Below, piece by piece: positions 32,253-42,577 of a DNA stretch of 64,000 nt. The notes under the pieces were generated by a model. It ran no database searches, was not told the origin of the DNA, and worked only from the letters and a program-made list of their open reading frames with translations. Numbering within the stretch: the stretch's first letter is position 1; every line of letters starts with the position of its first letter. The DNA comes from Kuschelorhynchus macadamiae. Taxonomy: Eukaryota; Arthropoda; Insecta; Coleoptera; Curculionidae. The translations under genes and the position numbers were made by a program. The stretch covers positions 62,001 to 126,000 of the forward strand of contig JAUTXW010005189.1 of the NCBI GenBank assembly GCA_030620095.1, given 5' to 3'.

Positions 32253-34680
32253 CTAGGCATGAGGTAGGCTATCGTAATAATAATGATAATATGCTGGCAG
32301 AGTGCTCTTAATATGTTGCAGATCTTCATATTTACGTGATTTGATCGGAAGCCTATTTTCATGTAACTGCTTAAGTTCAGTCAATTCTTTGTTGACTATA
32401 ACGTTCTTTCTTTGAGGTAGTATTGACCAATTATCACTAAACCTTTCTTTATAAAAGATATCGCCATATGGTGGATATTTTAGAGCACGAATGTCGTTTA
32501 CTTTGCTGTCCCCTTTACCTCTTCCTGGACGAATACTTTTGTAAGCCATAACATTTCTGAAAAATGTGTGTTCAAAGTATTTTACTTGAAACTGTTTGGG
32601 GTTTCGTCGGGCAGTCATGCAAAACTTTATGTATTCGGCAGGCACATTAACTACTTTCTTGCGTAGACATCTTTCTATACAAGAATGCATAGTATCTACC
32701 TCCATCTGGGTATGGCCTACTTCTAAATACTTTTGTATTATTGTAATTTTTTCTAGGACAGCCAAATTTAATAACGAGTTTGCCATAACCGCATTGCGGT
32801 TTTGGTAACTACATCCATCACTATATATTATTATTTCTATGTTACAATCATCTTTCTGAATCTTCTGAATCTCTTCTTTCAAAAAATATGACCAAATTGA
32901 AGTAAACTCCTCGGCGTTAACACCTCCTTCACTTTCATTCCACAGATAGCAAAAGGCATCGTGAGTGATTAAATTATAAAAACACATGTTATGTACCTGA
33001 AGTTTGGTCCGGTAGTATAAGGTGCTTACTTGGGATTTAAGCGCCACTAAAACTGCTTGCATATCTGCAGTGAAAACATAATTTTGGTCTCTTTTATCTT
33101 TTGCCTTTTCCAGTCTTGCCTCTTCTTTTTTAGCAATGTGTAGCTGATAGTCGTCTTCGTTAATCTTTCCTACTTTATATTGAGCACATTTCTCGCACTC
33201 ATCTTTCTTAGGTCTAAACAAGGCCATATTTCTTAGCGCAAAAGCCTCATTAAATTTTGTTGTCGATAGAGGCCCAATGTTGTTTGACTTGCACCAATCC
33301 GTTGCATAAAAATTATAAAGTGATTGTTTCGATGACCATTCCGGCAAAAGATATTTTTTTTTTGAGGAGGCCCTACAATAGTGGGATTCCATTACAAGAA
33401 GTGATTCAAAAAATTTATACAATTGTTCCTTCCTTTCTAAGCCTGGCTTGACACTATCCTTTTTTTGTAATCTTAGTTCGCTAGGTCGTCTTGGAGAATT
33501 GTCAATTTTAAAATTGTTTTTCCAGTTTAGAACTGTCCATCTTCCTATACCTAATGTGTTTAAAAACATTGTTCGGCAAACCCTTACATTAAAGCCGTCA
33601 ATTCTTAAGTGATAAATCAGTGACTGGGATCTTCTAGACTTTTTTGGGTCTTTTCTGTCACGATATCGCTTTGTTACCTGAGCTGTTACTGTACTATTTA
33701 TGTAGATTTTTTTTTCGCATCAAGTAAGCTGCCTCCAAAAGTTATGAAACAGTGTTTTTCTGACATTTTCGGTTAACGAGGCACATTTGATTAAACCTCC
33801 TTTCTTATTTTGACATCTGCACCTTTCCTTCATCTGTCTAGGTTCTTTGGGCATCTGGTATGTCCATTTATCATCCGTTTTCTTACGTCCATAGTATGGT
33901 TGGCCCTTTTCGCGTCGAATTTTGTTTTTTCCGCAAACCAATCCATTTTATTTACTTGCGACCTTTTTTTGCGTTTGTTACTTTTTTGTGGTATATCAGA
34001 ATCGGAGTCAGTTGAAGAGCTGTCTGGATATGGCACCAATGCTCTTCCTGTGTCACTGCCATCTGAAATTTCACCTTGATTTATATCGAAGAAGGTATTT
34101 GAGTCATAAGATTGGGGCACACTTTTCTCAGAAGGTTTTTCGATGGTATCTTCTTCTGGTTCTATTTCAGTGGTTTCTTTCTGCATTTCTTTAACTATTG
34201 AATTCCGAGTTCTATCCTCAGTGACTTTTGGAATGTCCATTTCTTTTACATTCCCAGGTGCGTTTTCTGGGTCCATCATGTCCACTCAAATTTGATCTGT
34301 GAAATCTGAAGTTGTAAGCGTATTCCTGGGAGAAGTGCATCATTTATTGCTAAGAAGTGACTGGAATCAGAAAGTCCTATTTTGGCAGGGTGACTTTCTA
34401 TATTTTCAGCCGAAGAAACTTCCAAAAATTCGATTGAGACATTTTCAACTGTTGTTAAATTATATAATGAGGGCACATCAATATAAGTTTGACATTCTAA
34501 CGTATCTGCACTGATCTTTACAAAACTACTATTTTGTGGCACTTCTGCAACTTTAGCATGGACAGGTGTAACTATTTTCTCTCTGTTCTGAACATAATTG
34601 GAAAGAGACACTTCTGCATTATTCCTTTTGGCAGCTTGATTTGCCATACAAATCATTAACTTGGCACGTGACATCATCTG
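32253..34680 (-). pseudogene. Transposase of the host DNA transposon (unresolved family), broken
   Basis: The frame starts MMSRAKLMICMANQAAKR, directly after a TTTATCTTTCAG splice-acceptor-like sequence. An acidic linker (DSSSTDSDSDIPQKSNKRKK) follows, then a DNA-binding-like region (RRCQNKKGGLIKCASL style, CRCQNKKGGLIKC). The long catalytic frame carries FTADMQAVLVAL, IIYSDGCSYQNRNAVMANS and LEVGHTQMEVDTMHSCIER, a D..D..(E/H) arrangement like an RNase-H-fold transposase. Frameshifts lie near 34290 and 33930. One in-frame TGA at 33720-33722 separates WRQLT from CEKKIYINSTVTAQ. Similar proteins are common and unannotated in insects and cnidarians. I do not assign a superfamily. Confidence 0.75.
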
Positions 34681-34739
34681 AAAGATAAAACAATAATAGC
34701 AATGAAATAATATTGAGTTAAAACATCGCATTAGCGCCG

Positions 34740-35880
34740 TGTGCCATTAATTATTAAAATAAATGTTTGAATAGAAAATACAACTTTTGCTAGAAGAAAT
34801 GAAAAGTAGGTACATGATATAACTGTAAAAATACTTGTGCTATTTAAAACAAAAAAGTGGTGCATTATACGTTCTAAATTTTACAACATATTTTTATAAA
34901 TATTATACACAATATTTTTAAAACTGCTTTAAAAAATTATTTAAATAATATATTATTTTCTACTTTTTAGTCATCTATCTTATTAAAAAAAGTAAGTGGT
35001 GTTCTGCTTCCAAAGTGGTCACCCATCTAAGTCCAGTGCCGCATCTTCATTCTTCGGGCCCTAGGCACGCACTTATTTACGGGCCCCCGGTAGACTAATT
35101 TGTATAATAATATACCCCGCAAAAAAAAAACGCGAAGAAAAGCGATGACAAAAAAAAAGGTTTCAATTTTCCACATTTATATAGCCAAAGTGTCGCTCAC
35201 GGTTCGAGCCTCAGTTGCAGCTCATAATTTCAAACAATCGACCTTAGAATCAAGCCTAACGGGCGATGCGGCCCTGTCCAAGTCGCAACCATGTGTCTTG
35301 TTGCATACTTCCGTGATCGTTTGAAAAATAGCCCAGTCGGCACGGGATTATTATGACAACGTGCTACAAACTTAAATTAAAGAGGTGAAAAAGTGTAATT
35401 TTAATTTGGATTTCAAATTTCTTTCGGTTTGTTTAAACAAATGTAATACTGCTAACTCCTTAAACTTAATTAAACAATGTACAAAATGTCGCCAATGTAA
35501 AAACTGCTAACTCCCATTTCGGCCACCTATTAACCTTGTAGCAAAATATAATTAATAATGGAAAGACAAAGTGCATATTTCTCATTAAATATTTTATGAA
35601 AATATTGTTTATACATACCTTTACCATAAACTATCACTAAATTCGGGAAAAACAAATAAAAGTTCTAAAAATACAGGAGCTCACAAAACCACGTGCGTGT
35701 CACACCTGAACGCGATGGACATAATGGAGATAGCAGCGTTTCGCGGGTTAAATTTGTATTGCGTGCAGATAGCAGGAATTATTGACTCAAATATTAATTT
35801 ATTTGTAAATTAACAAGTAGATAGCGGTTTTACGTACGATTAGAGTATTTTCTTCTCTTTCTAACCTATCGAAAAACCAT
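34740..35880. other. Subterminal non-coding region of the same transposon
   Basis: It contains repeated CTGCTAACTCC (plus strand, ~35451 and 35499) and GGAGATAGCAG (35732, also 31915 on the other side of the BEL/Pao insert). A 5S-rRNA-like scrap lies at 34997-35045, and an unexplained higher-GC stretch at 35190-35340. No gene is supported. Confidence 0.45.
34997..35045 (-). other. Possible 5S rRNA-derived fragment
   Basis: On the plus strand TTCCAAAGTGGTCACCCATC followed by TAAGTCC resembles the complement of the conserved 3' part of eukaryotic 5S rRNA (TTCCCAGGCGGTCACCCATC, then CAAGTAC). The match is about 20 of 26 positions by eye. It is too short and diverged to be a working 5S gene, and may be a 5S-derived SINE or a pseudogene scrap. 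Confidence 0.35.
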
Positions 35881-35931
35881 ATTATCCTAAAAAATGGAGT
35901 TAGCAGGTTAACACGTTTCACCGACGATATT

Positions 35932-36295
35932 AGTGCTACATGATTTCGTGACTGTAAATAATCTTTTATTGGAATTTGAGTGGAATAGTAACAATAGAAT
36001 TGATTTAGAATTTGTTTTGGATTTTTTTTTTCTTATTTCAGATAGCTATTTATTGTACAATACTGTGTTATATTGTACAATTGCAGATTGCAATTTTGAC
36101 TTGATTCTGGAATATTGGTAGGTTTATCGATATATTAACTTTGATAAATTATGTTTTTTTAGAGATTGCTTATTTTTTTATAATTTTGCTTTTTTTACAT
36201 CCATCTGCGTGGAGTAAGATATATTTTTTGTTCGTAAAAGAACTAGTAGAAGACTGACATATTTGTTATAGTAGTGTTTTAGGTGTGCAGGAATA
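35932..36295 (+). other. Probable ORF1-ORF2 spacer of the split LINE
   Basis: AT-rich, without its own gene. It lies between the right TIR of the inserted transposon and the LINE ORF2 start. If the inserted DNA is removed, the ORF1 stop to ORF2 start distance is about 390 bp. Confidence 0.4.
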
Positions 36296-38595
36296 ATGAA
36301 TACGCTTGATTTTTACACAGAATTGCATTCTTTCGCTAACATTGAAACCTTAAATATTTATCCGACTGAGATGCGCTCCAATGAAAATGATTTAATAAAT
36401 ATTGTACATATTAACATACGAAGGGCTAGAAAAAACTTCGAAGAATTTATATTGTTTGTTGAAAGTTTAAACTGCACTTTTGATGTCATAATTTTGAGTG
36501 AAACTTGGCAGGTTAACTGTTTGGACATATTTAAGCTTACAAAGTATAACACTTTTTATTCAAACGGGAATTTCAACCAAAATGATAAGTGTACTAATTT
36601 TGGTCAGGAAGGTTATACATGTTGACGGTTTTGAAATGATAAGGTATAACGATGTGACTTTTTCAATTTTAAACTTCAAATATAATGAAATTAATTATCA
36701 AATTTTTGTGCTGTATAGACCACCATCATCCCATGTTACTAACTTTCTTACTGACCTTAACGAAATACTAATAATTAAAAACAACAATGCAGTGTGTATT
36801 TTTGTTGGAGACATTAATATAGATTTAATGCGTCAGAATAGACCTGTAAATGATTATGAAAATACTCTGACTGAGAACTGGTTTTTGAGTTATATGAATA
36901 AACCAACTAGGATAACAACAGAATGCGAATCTTGTATCGATCATTTTTTTCTTTACTGCCCCAGAAAATAACTGATACATTTCAACATAACAACGAAATA
37001 AATTATCCGAGTATATCTTTAATGCCAGTATCTGAGGAGGAGGTAAAAAAAAATATTAACAGATTAAAAAAATAACTCTGCACCTGGATTAAACGGAATT
37101 ACTAGTAAAACGCTGAAAGAAATACAAAATTTCATTGCTAAGCCTCTAACATATATTTTTAACTGTTCCATTTCGACGGATATACTTCCTTGTGAATTGA
37201 AGAAGTCGGTTGTCATACCTATTCACAAAGGTAAAGAGACTTATTTACCGGGCAAGTACCGGCAGATATCTCTAATTAATAATATTGTAGAAGTATTGGA
37301 AGTTTGTATAAGGGACAGAAGTATAAGCCACATAGAAAAACATGACATTCTTTTTCCGAGTGAATTTGGATTTCGTCAAGGAAGATCAAGGGAAGACGCA
37401 CTTTATGAGGTATCAAACTTTATTTATAATGCTATTAATAGAAGTAAAAAACCTCTTGCAATCTTCTTGGATTTGGCTAAAGCCTTCGATACCGTACCTC
37501 ATGATATTCTTCTAAACAAGCTAAGCAATTACGGAATAAGAGGATTATGCCATTAATTAATAAGGAGTTATCTTGAAGATCGGAAACAATGTATAAGGTT
37601 ACAAAATGATTACAGTAGTTTTGAAATAGTACAGTGTGGTGTTCCGCAAGGAACCGTAATTGAACCACTCCTATTTTTTTGTATATATAAATGACCTCCT
37701 TTGCCTCACTACATCCAGCAAATTGGTCTCGTATACAGATGACACTGTTCTTCTTGTACAGGGGGATGCCTGGAATGCTTCAGGCTAGCACACCATATCT
37801 GAATTTGCAAAGGTACGTCAATGGTTGGGTGAAAACCGATTGACAATTAACATGGAAAAAACAAAATTTATGTGTTTCAGTATCCTTGACTCCCACCATG
37901 CTAATCGGATAAAAATGCATACGCTCCAGTGTTTATCAAATGAGACACCATGCTACTGCACTGATTTTCTGAATAAAACTGAATATATTAGATATCTCGG
38001 CGTTGTAATTGATCAGAATATTAAGTGGGATAAACATATAGAAAATACAAACTCAAAACTTCGTAAACTAATTTATAAATTCTATCAAATCAGAAATATC
38101 ATGCCAGTCAATATCCTCAAATTATTATATATCACACTAGGTGAATCAGTCATTAGATACGGTCTGTCAATATGGAGAGAAACATTTAATACAACACTAA
38201 ATATCTTAAATGTAACTCAAAGATATCTCCTTAAAGTAATTTACAAAAAAAAAGCCAGATACTCTACGGAACTTCTGTATCAAGAAGCCCAAGTTTTAAC
38301 CTTGCAACAGTTGTATGTAAAATCAGTACTTTTGATAGTTTACAAACATCCCGAACTAAGGCAGCAACCTATTCTAAACAATTATCATACCAGCAGCAGA
38401 TCGGTGGAGTCCGTATGTGTTCCTTTCCTGTCCAGAACAAGAAACCAAAAATATCTGACATACTTTAGTCCTACACTTTATAACTTGCTTCCGCTTAATA
38501 TCCGACGTATACAGAACATAAACCGTTTTAGTAAAAAAATCTCAATTTTCTTGACACAAAACTTCGAGGTATTTGCTGGTACCTTAAGTAGATAG
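36296..38595 (+). pseudogene. LINE ORF2: endonuclease and reverse transcriptase, several frameshifts
   Basis: It starts MNTLDFYTELHSFANIE. An APE-type endonuclease follows (VHINIRRARKNFEEF; FDVIILSETW; FVLYRPPSSH; FVGDINIDL; CESCIDHFF). The RT begins near 37070 (NSAPGLNGITSKTLKEI), then SVVIPIHKGK, LPGKYRQIS, FGFRQGRSREDAL, FLDLAKAFDTVPHDIL, QCGVPQGTV and SYTDDTVLL, with the catalytic pair intact but YADD changed to YTDD. The C-terminus (37825-38595) is open (TEYIRYLGVVID; ESVIRYGLSIW). Frames change near 36560, 36975, 37070, 37560 and 37680. Its family is different from the LINE at 2-4 kb. It nicks target DNA and copies its RNA, but this copy is dead. Confidence 0.85.
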
Positions 38596-38599
38596 CAAA

Positions 38600-39935
38600 T
38601 TTTTACTTCAAATAAGTCTTATTTAAATTCTATAATTTTTAAAATTATTCTATCGCTTATGTTAGTGTGAAATTATATGATTTTAGGTTAGTTTGTCGGC
38701 GATGAATATTCGAAAACGTTCGGCTGTCTGGCAAGGCACAATTTGGATATTATTCATGATAAATGCGTCTGGCTTCTGTTGCACTATTATTTGCAAGGCC
38801 ATAGACGTAATGCATTGCCGCAATTTCCGTGTTCGTATAATTTACCATATTATTATTATTATTTACTGATTACGATATACTTAAATAAAACACTAAAAAG
38901 ATGGTTTTAAACACTAACAACTTACTTAAGTCAGCAGCAGTCAGCAAAATTACTTAGACGTTGACGTCTGTAAAAACCTAATTTATTCCAGGATAACTAG
39001 ATTTATGTGTTCAACAATTATAATAGCCATTTGAGCCTGAAGTAAAATGGCTTTGATTTTCTTAACCGAAAACCATGCGTCGGACGAAAAAAAATCAAAA
39101 GATCAAAATTGCTTAGAAATAAATTAAGATTTTAAAAGTAATTTTTTTTTAAAGGGAAATCAGTCGCGTACTATTTTTTTCTCCGAAAATATTCAATACA
39201 AAACCCGTATGGACGCCACTGGTCCAAATAAAAAAATTTTTGTACATTAGAAAATGCCTGTTGATGCTTAGAAGACGTGTATCAAATTTCATAAAGATAT
39301 CATCTACAATAGCTTCAGGGTTATTTTTAAAAAAAGTCTTTTTTTCGAAAATGTTCCCTACCTGTATCTCAAAAGTTAAGACGTTTAGGACATACGTTCA
39401 TAGTTCATTCACATTCTATAAACTTTGCCAGTCAATTAGCTAGAAATTCAATTCAGAGGCTCGAAGCCAGAAATTTAATTCGGTAGGTCAGAACCAGAAA
39501 TTCAGTTTACGGGGTTATAACTAGAAATTCAGTTCGAGGGTTCAAAACAAGAAATTCAGTTTGGCGAGTTGCAGTTTTCCTAAATTTGTATTAGTTAGGT
39601 ACATGACTAAGGCCAGTAACTATCCTAATATTAAAATCACAGATATATAATATTTCAAAATAGACGATTTTATATTGCATATGGTTGGTATACGAAGATG
39701 CGGCAAGAATTATTAGCCATTCTATTTAAAATATTGCTTTTTGAGTTCATATTAAGATTATAATGAACTAATGTCAATAGAATAAAAGAATGTTAGTAGG
39801 CATTTAATATGACTAGGACTATCGGGTAATTATTTAGATTTGCAGTTAGTTGAGGAAGTTATTTTGTGTGTTTTATTAAAAGAACTTTATCAATATAATA
39901 TTTTTTGTGAGCTGGAATATAAACTTATTATTTAA
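38600..39935. other. LINE 3' tail and non-coding spacer
   Basis: No gene is supported. It holds the 27-bp tandem repeat at 39442-39573; otherwise AT-rich. Confidence 0.35.
39442..39573. repeat. 27-bp tandem repeat, five copies
   Basis: AGAAATTyAATTyrG-type units begin at 39442, 39469, 39496, 39523 and 39550, exactly 27 bp apart, with diverged second halves (GGGTTCAAAAC-like). Confidence 0.9.
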
Positions 39936-40040
39936 TACAGTAGGACCTCGTTAATCCGAACCAATAAAAACCAGGGCGATCTGAATTAGCGAAAAATTTG
40001 GACTACCGAAACATATTTATTTTAAACATCTCAATGTATA

Positions 40041-40300
40041 CAAAATGCAACACAACTATTATTTAAAGAAACTTGTGATTTTAGCTTGTTTTACAAAATG
40101 CAGTACGACAATTTTTTAAATAAACTTTTTTCGCTTAACGATTTTCGCTTAACAAAATGCAGTACAACTACATATTTTTTTAAAATAAACTTGTGATTTT
40201 TTGCTTGTTTAACAAAATGCACTACATACCTAACTAAGACTATTTTTAAAATAAACTTGGGATTTTCGCCTATTTAACAAAATGCAGTAACATTATGTAA
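40041..40300. repeat. ~60-bp tandem repeats inside the Tigger 3' region
   Basis: CAAAATGCAGTACAACTA-like starts recur at about 40041, 40094, 40153, 40213 and 40278, each followed by AAATAAACTTGTGATTTTCGC-type sequence in shortened quotes (AAATAAACTTG, GATTTTCGC). It is non-coding. Confidence 0.8.
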
Positions 40301-40454
40301 AACTATTGCTTATTGAAGAAATTTGTTATTTTTGTTTGTTTTACATTTTTTTAATTTACTCTCTTTTAATCGTTGCAGCACTAAAATATCGTTTAAAGGA
40401 AAGTCGTTTTCTTCCGCCCACTTCAGGACCACATTTAAATGTTTAATCGCGTCT

Positions 40455-41801
40455 TCATCTTTGACAGTCTTCAAATGAGTGATTTCCTTTGTCAGTCAGT
40501 TTTTCTGGTGATAAAGAACTCAGCATACCTGAGATAACAGCTAATTCTTCTGGAATTTCCGAGATTTTTTGCCTCACTAAACTCAGCGGTATCAAATCAT
40601 CAGGATCGTCATCTGACTCCAAATTATTCGCTGTTTCACCGGGTAGAATTTTGCTCCAGCATTTTTGCACAACATGTGGAGAAACTTTCTCCCATGCGTT
40701 ATGAAGTAGGCATGTAGCATTTCTCAGAGTAATGATCTTGAGCAATTTACAAACGTCTTTTTCCTCACTGGAAAGAATGTGTGCTAACAAACTCTTCCTA
40801 TAAAATAGCTTTGTCAAGCGAATGGAGTTTTGGTCTAATGGTAAAAGTGTTGTAATGCATCCATCTTCCGTTACAAGTTCTTCTTGAGGTCCATGGCTGG
40901 AGGCATTGTCGACGAGTAGGAGGGCTTTTGCGGGTAGATTTTTTTCTTTTAAGTAACTTCTGACCTGCCGGACGAATGAGTGGTGAAACCATTCCTGAAA
41001 TATAGCAGTGGTCATCCATGCGTTGCTCGATGATTTATATTCAACCGGAAGTGATGCGTTTTTAAACGCTCTCGGATTTTTAGCTTTCCCGATCTGTAAC
41101 AGCTTTAGTTTATATGATCCATCTCGGCCACACAGGCCAAAAATGTTACTCTCTGTTTACGTTTTCTCTGGCAGCAGTTTCCAGAACAAAGCTGATTCAT
41201 CGGCGTTATATATTTGGGGCGGAGAAATATTCAAACTTTTAATTTTCTCCTACAACGTCAGTATAAAAGGATCGGCAGCGCTTTTATTGCAGGATAACTT
41301 TTCGCCGCAAATTTTTAACGCGCGGAAACCATGCCTGCTTCTGAACTTCGCAATCCAACCCCTACTAGCTACAAAATTATCCTTTCCGTAACTTTGGACG
41401 TAGAATTGCTTTGCTTTTGCCGCCAAAATTTCGTATGATATAGGAATATGCCTTGATCGTTGACTACAGAACCAAGCATATAGCAATTTTTCCATTTCGG
41501 GATACTGTGCGGATCGTAACGTTTTTCTGTTTCCCGAGCCAGCGAAGCAACCCTCGACAAATCTTCATTGAAAAAATGGCTAACGTTACTACACATTTAT
41601 AAAAAAAATGACGAATTCTTACCGCTCGATTTTTTCTTTACGCTTTTTAATGTCACATATTGTCGATGCGCCGACTCCGCACTGTGCAACCAAAGCTATT
41701 CCACTGAACCCACGACGTAATTTGTCCAATATTTCAGTATTTTGTCTCAAAGATAATGTCACATGTTTGCGTTTTGGAACCATTTTACCACACCCCGACA
41801 A
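40455..41801 (-). pseudogene. Tigger/jerky-like transposase, frameshifted
   Basis: The N-terminus MVPKRKHVTLSLRQNTEIL holds a CENP-B-type HTH (GFSGIALVAQCGVGASTICD). A CENP-B HTH is also visible in ILAAKAKQFYVQSYG and FVASRGWIAKFRSRHGF. The DDE part (IYNADESALFWKLLP) contains the first Asp. The second Asp is in ALLLVDNASSHG, and the third in the shortened LLPLDQNSIRLTKLFY, where the usual TSLIQPMDQ block has lost residues. The C-terminal linker (LESDDDPDDLIPLS) ends at 40455. Frames break near 41610, 41400, 41250 and 41020. It is inactive, but the family call is secure. Confidence 0.88.
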
Positions 41802-42076
41802 GAACTACATACGACTGAGGCATTCAACGTTCTAACGATGCACGCAACAAACCTGTTTGAACTAGTCTGAACTAGTTAAATCTGTAAATATGGTTAGCTG
41901 AGGAGACATTCGAATTAGCGCATACATGAAAATTCGGATTACAAGACACCATTACGGTGTTTTTCAATTCGAATTATTGGAGAATTCGGATTATTGGAGA
42001 TTCGGATTAACGAGGCTTTACTGTATAGTAAATAAAACAATGACAAATATTTTCATATATATATATACATATACAA

Positions 42077-42078
<2 letters not shown>

Positions 42079-42139
<61 letters not shown>
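42079..42139. repeat. (AT)n microsatellite
   Basis: A continuous AT run that directly abuts a Penelope-like end fragment. Confidence 0.97.
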
Positions 42140-42140
<1 letters not shown>

Positions 42141-42159
42141 CTTAGTATTTATTTTTGTT

Positions 42160-42342
42160 TTCTTTGACCTAGATCTACTATATATATTTTTCGGTGCTAT
42201 TTTCTTGGTTTTTGGTCACTTTTTAAAGGAAAAATGTTTTTATTTTTTAATTATATTTATTTTGACTGACGTTTAAACCTAGATTCGGTCTTTTACAACG
42301 TCTAAAATAGAGGAGAACAATTTTGTTTTTTGTAAAATTACC
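42160..42342 (+). mobile_element. Penelope-like end fragment, inverted relative to 47.3 kb copy
   Basis: It matches the complement of about 47285-47440 nearly base for base (TTTTCGGTGCTATTTTCTTGG; GACTGACGTTTnAACCTAGA; GGAGAACAATTTTG). Homology stops at the point where the coding region begins in the other copy. No coding sequence is kept here. Confidence 0.85.
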
Positions 42343-42577
42343 TAGATTTTTTTAAATAACTTACCAGGCACGAAAATAAATCCAACCATCATATGGGACA
42401 TGAATATACATATAACCTAAATTACAATACCTTTTATTTCAGCATACAAACAGAACAGATACACAGGACACAGGTGTTATTGTCACAGAATAAAATAAAC
42501 TGACCCATATTAGTATTAATTTGTAATCAGATAACAACTGTGGGTTTTATAAAATCGATATATGAGCCTTTCCATTA

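Larger units (their letters stand above)
24475..35926 (-). mobile_element. DNA transposon of unresolved superfamily, split by BEL/Pao
   Basis: CGTCGATGAAACGTGTTAAC with CTGCTAACTCCATTTT at 24475-24510 is matched almost perfectly by the complement of 35889-35926 (CGTCGGTGAAAC...). ATAT directly flanks both ends, so a 2- to 4-bp target duplication is possible. CTGCTAACTCC also recurs inside the right end (35453 and 35500 regions), as expected for subterminal binding sites. The transposase is the minus-strand reading at 32.25-34.68 kb. The superfamily is not assigned. Confidence 0.75.
39938..42023 (-). mobile_element. Tigger/pogo DNA transposon, complete ends
   Basis: The left end CAGTAGGACCTCGTTAATCC and the complement of the right end (CAGTAAAGCCTCGTTAATCC) form TIRs of about 25 bp. 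TA lies at both borders (39936-39937 and 42024-42025). The sequence style and the jerky-like transposase are typical of Tigger elements. Confidence 0.93.

Noticed and set aside
35195..35215. GGTTCGAGCCT resembling a tRNA T-arm or B box
   Set aside because: No matching acceptor stem, D-arm or anticodon arm could be built around it.
39442..39573. Regular short repeats considered as a CRISPR array
   Set aside because: Units are tandem without spacers, and the context is a eukaryotic genome.
41926..42276. 116-codon frame running through the 42-kb AT tract
   Set aside because: Mostly microsatellite translation joined to the Penelope terminal segment; not a gene.
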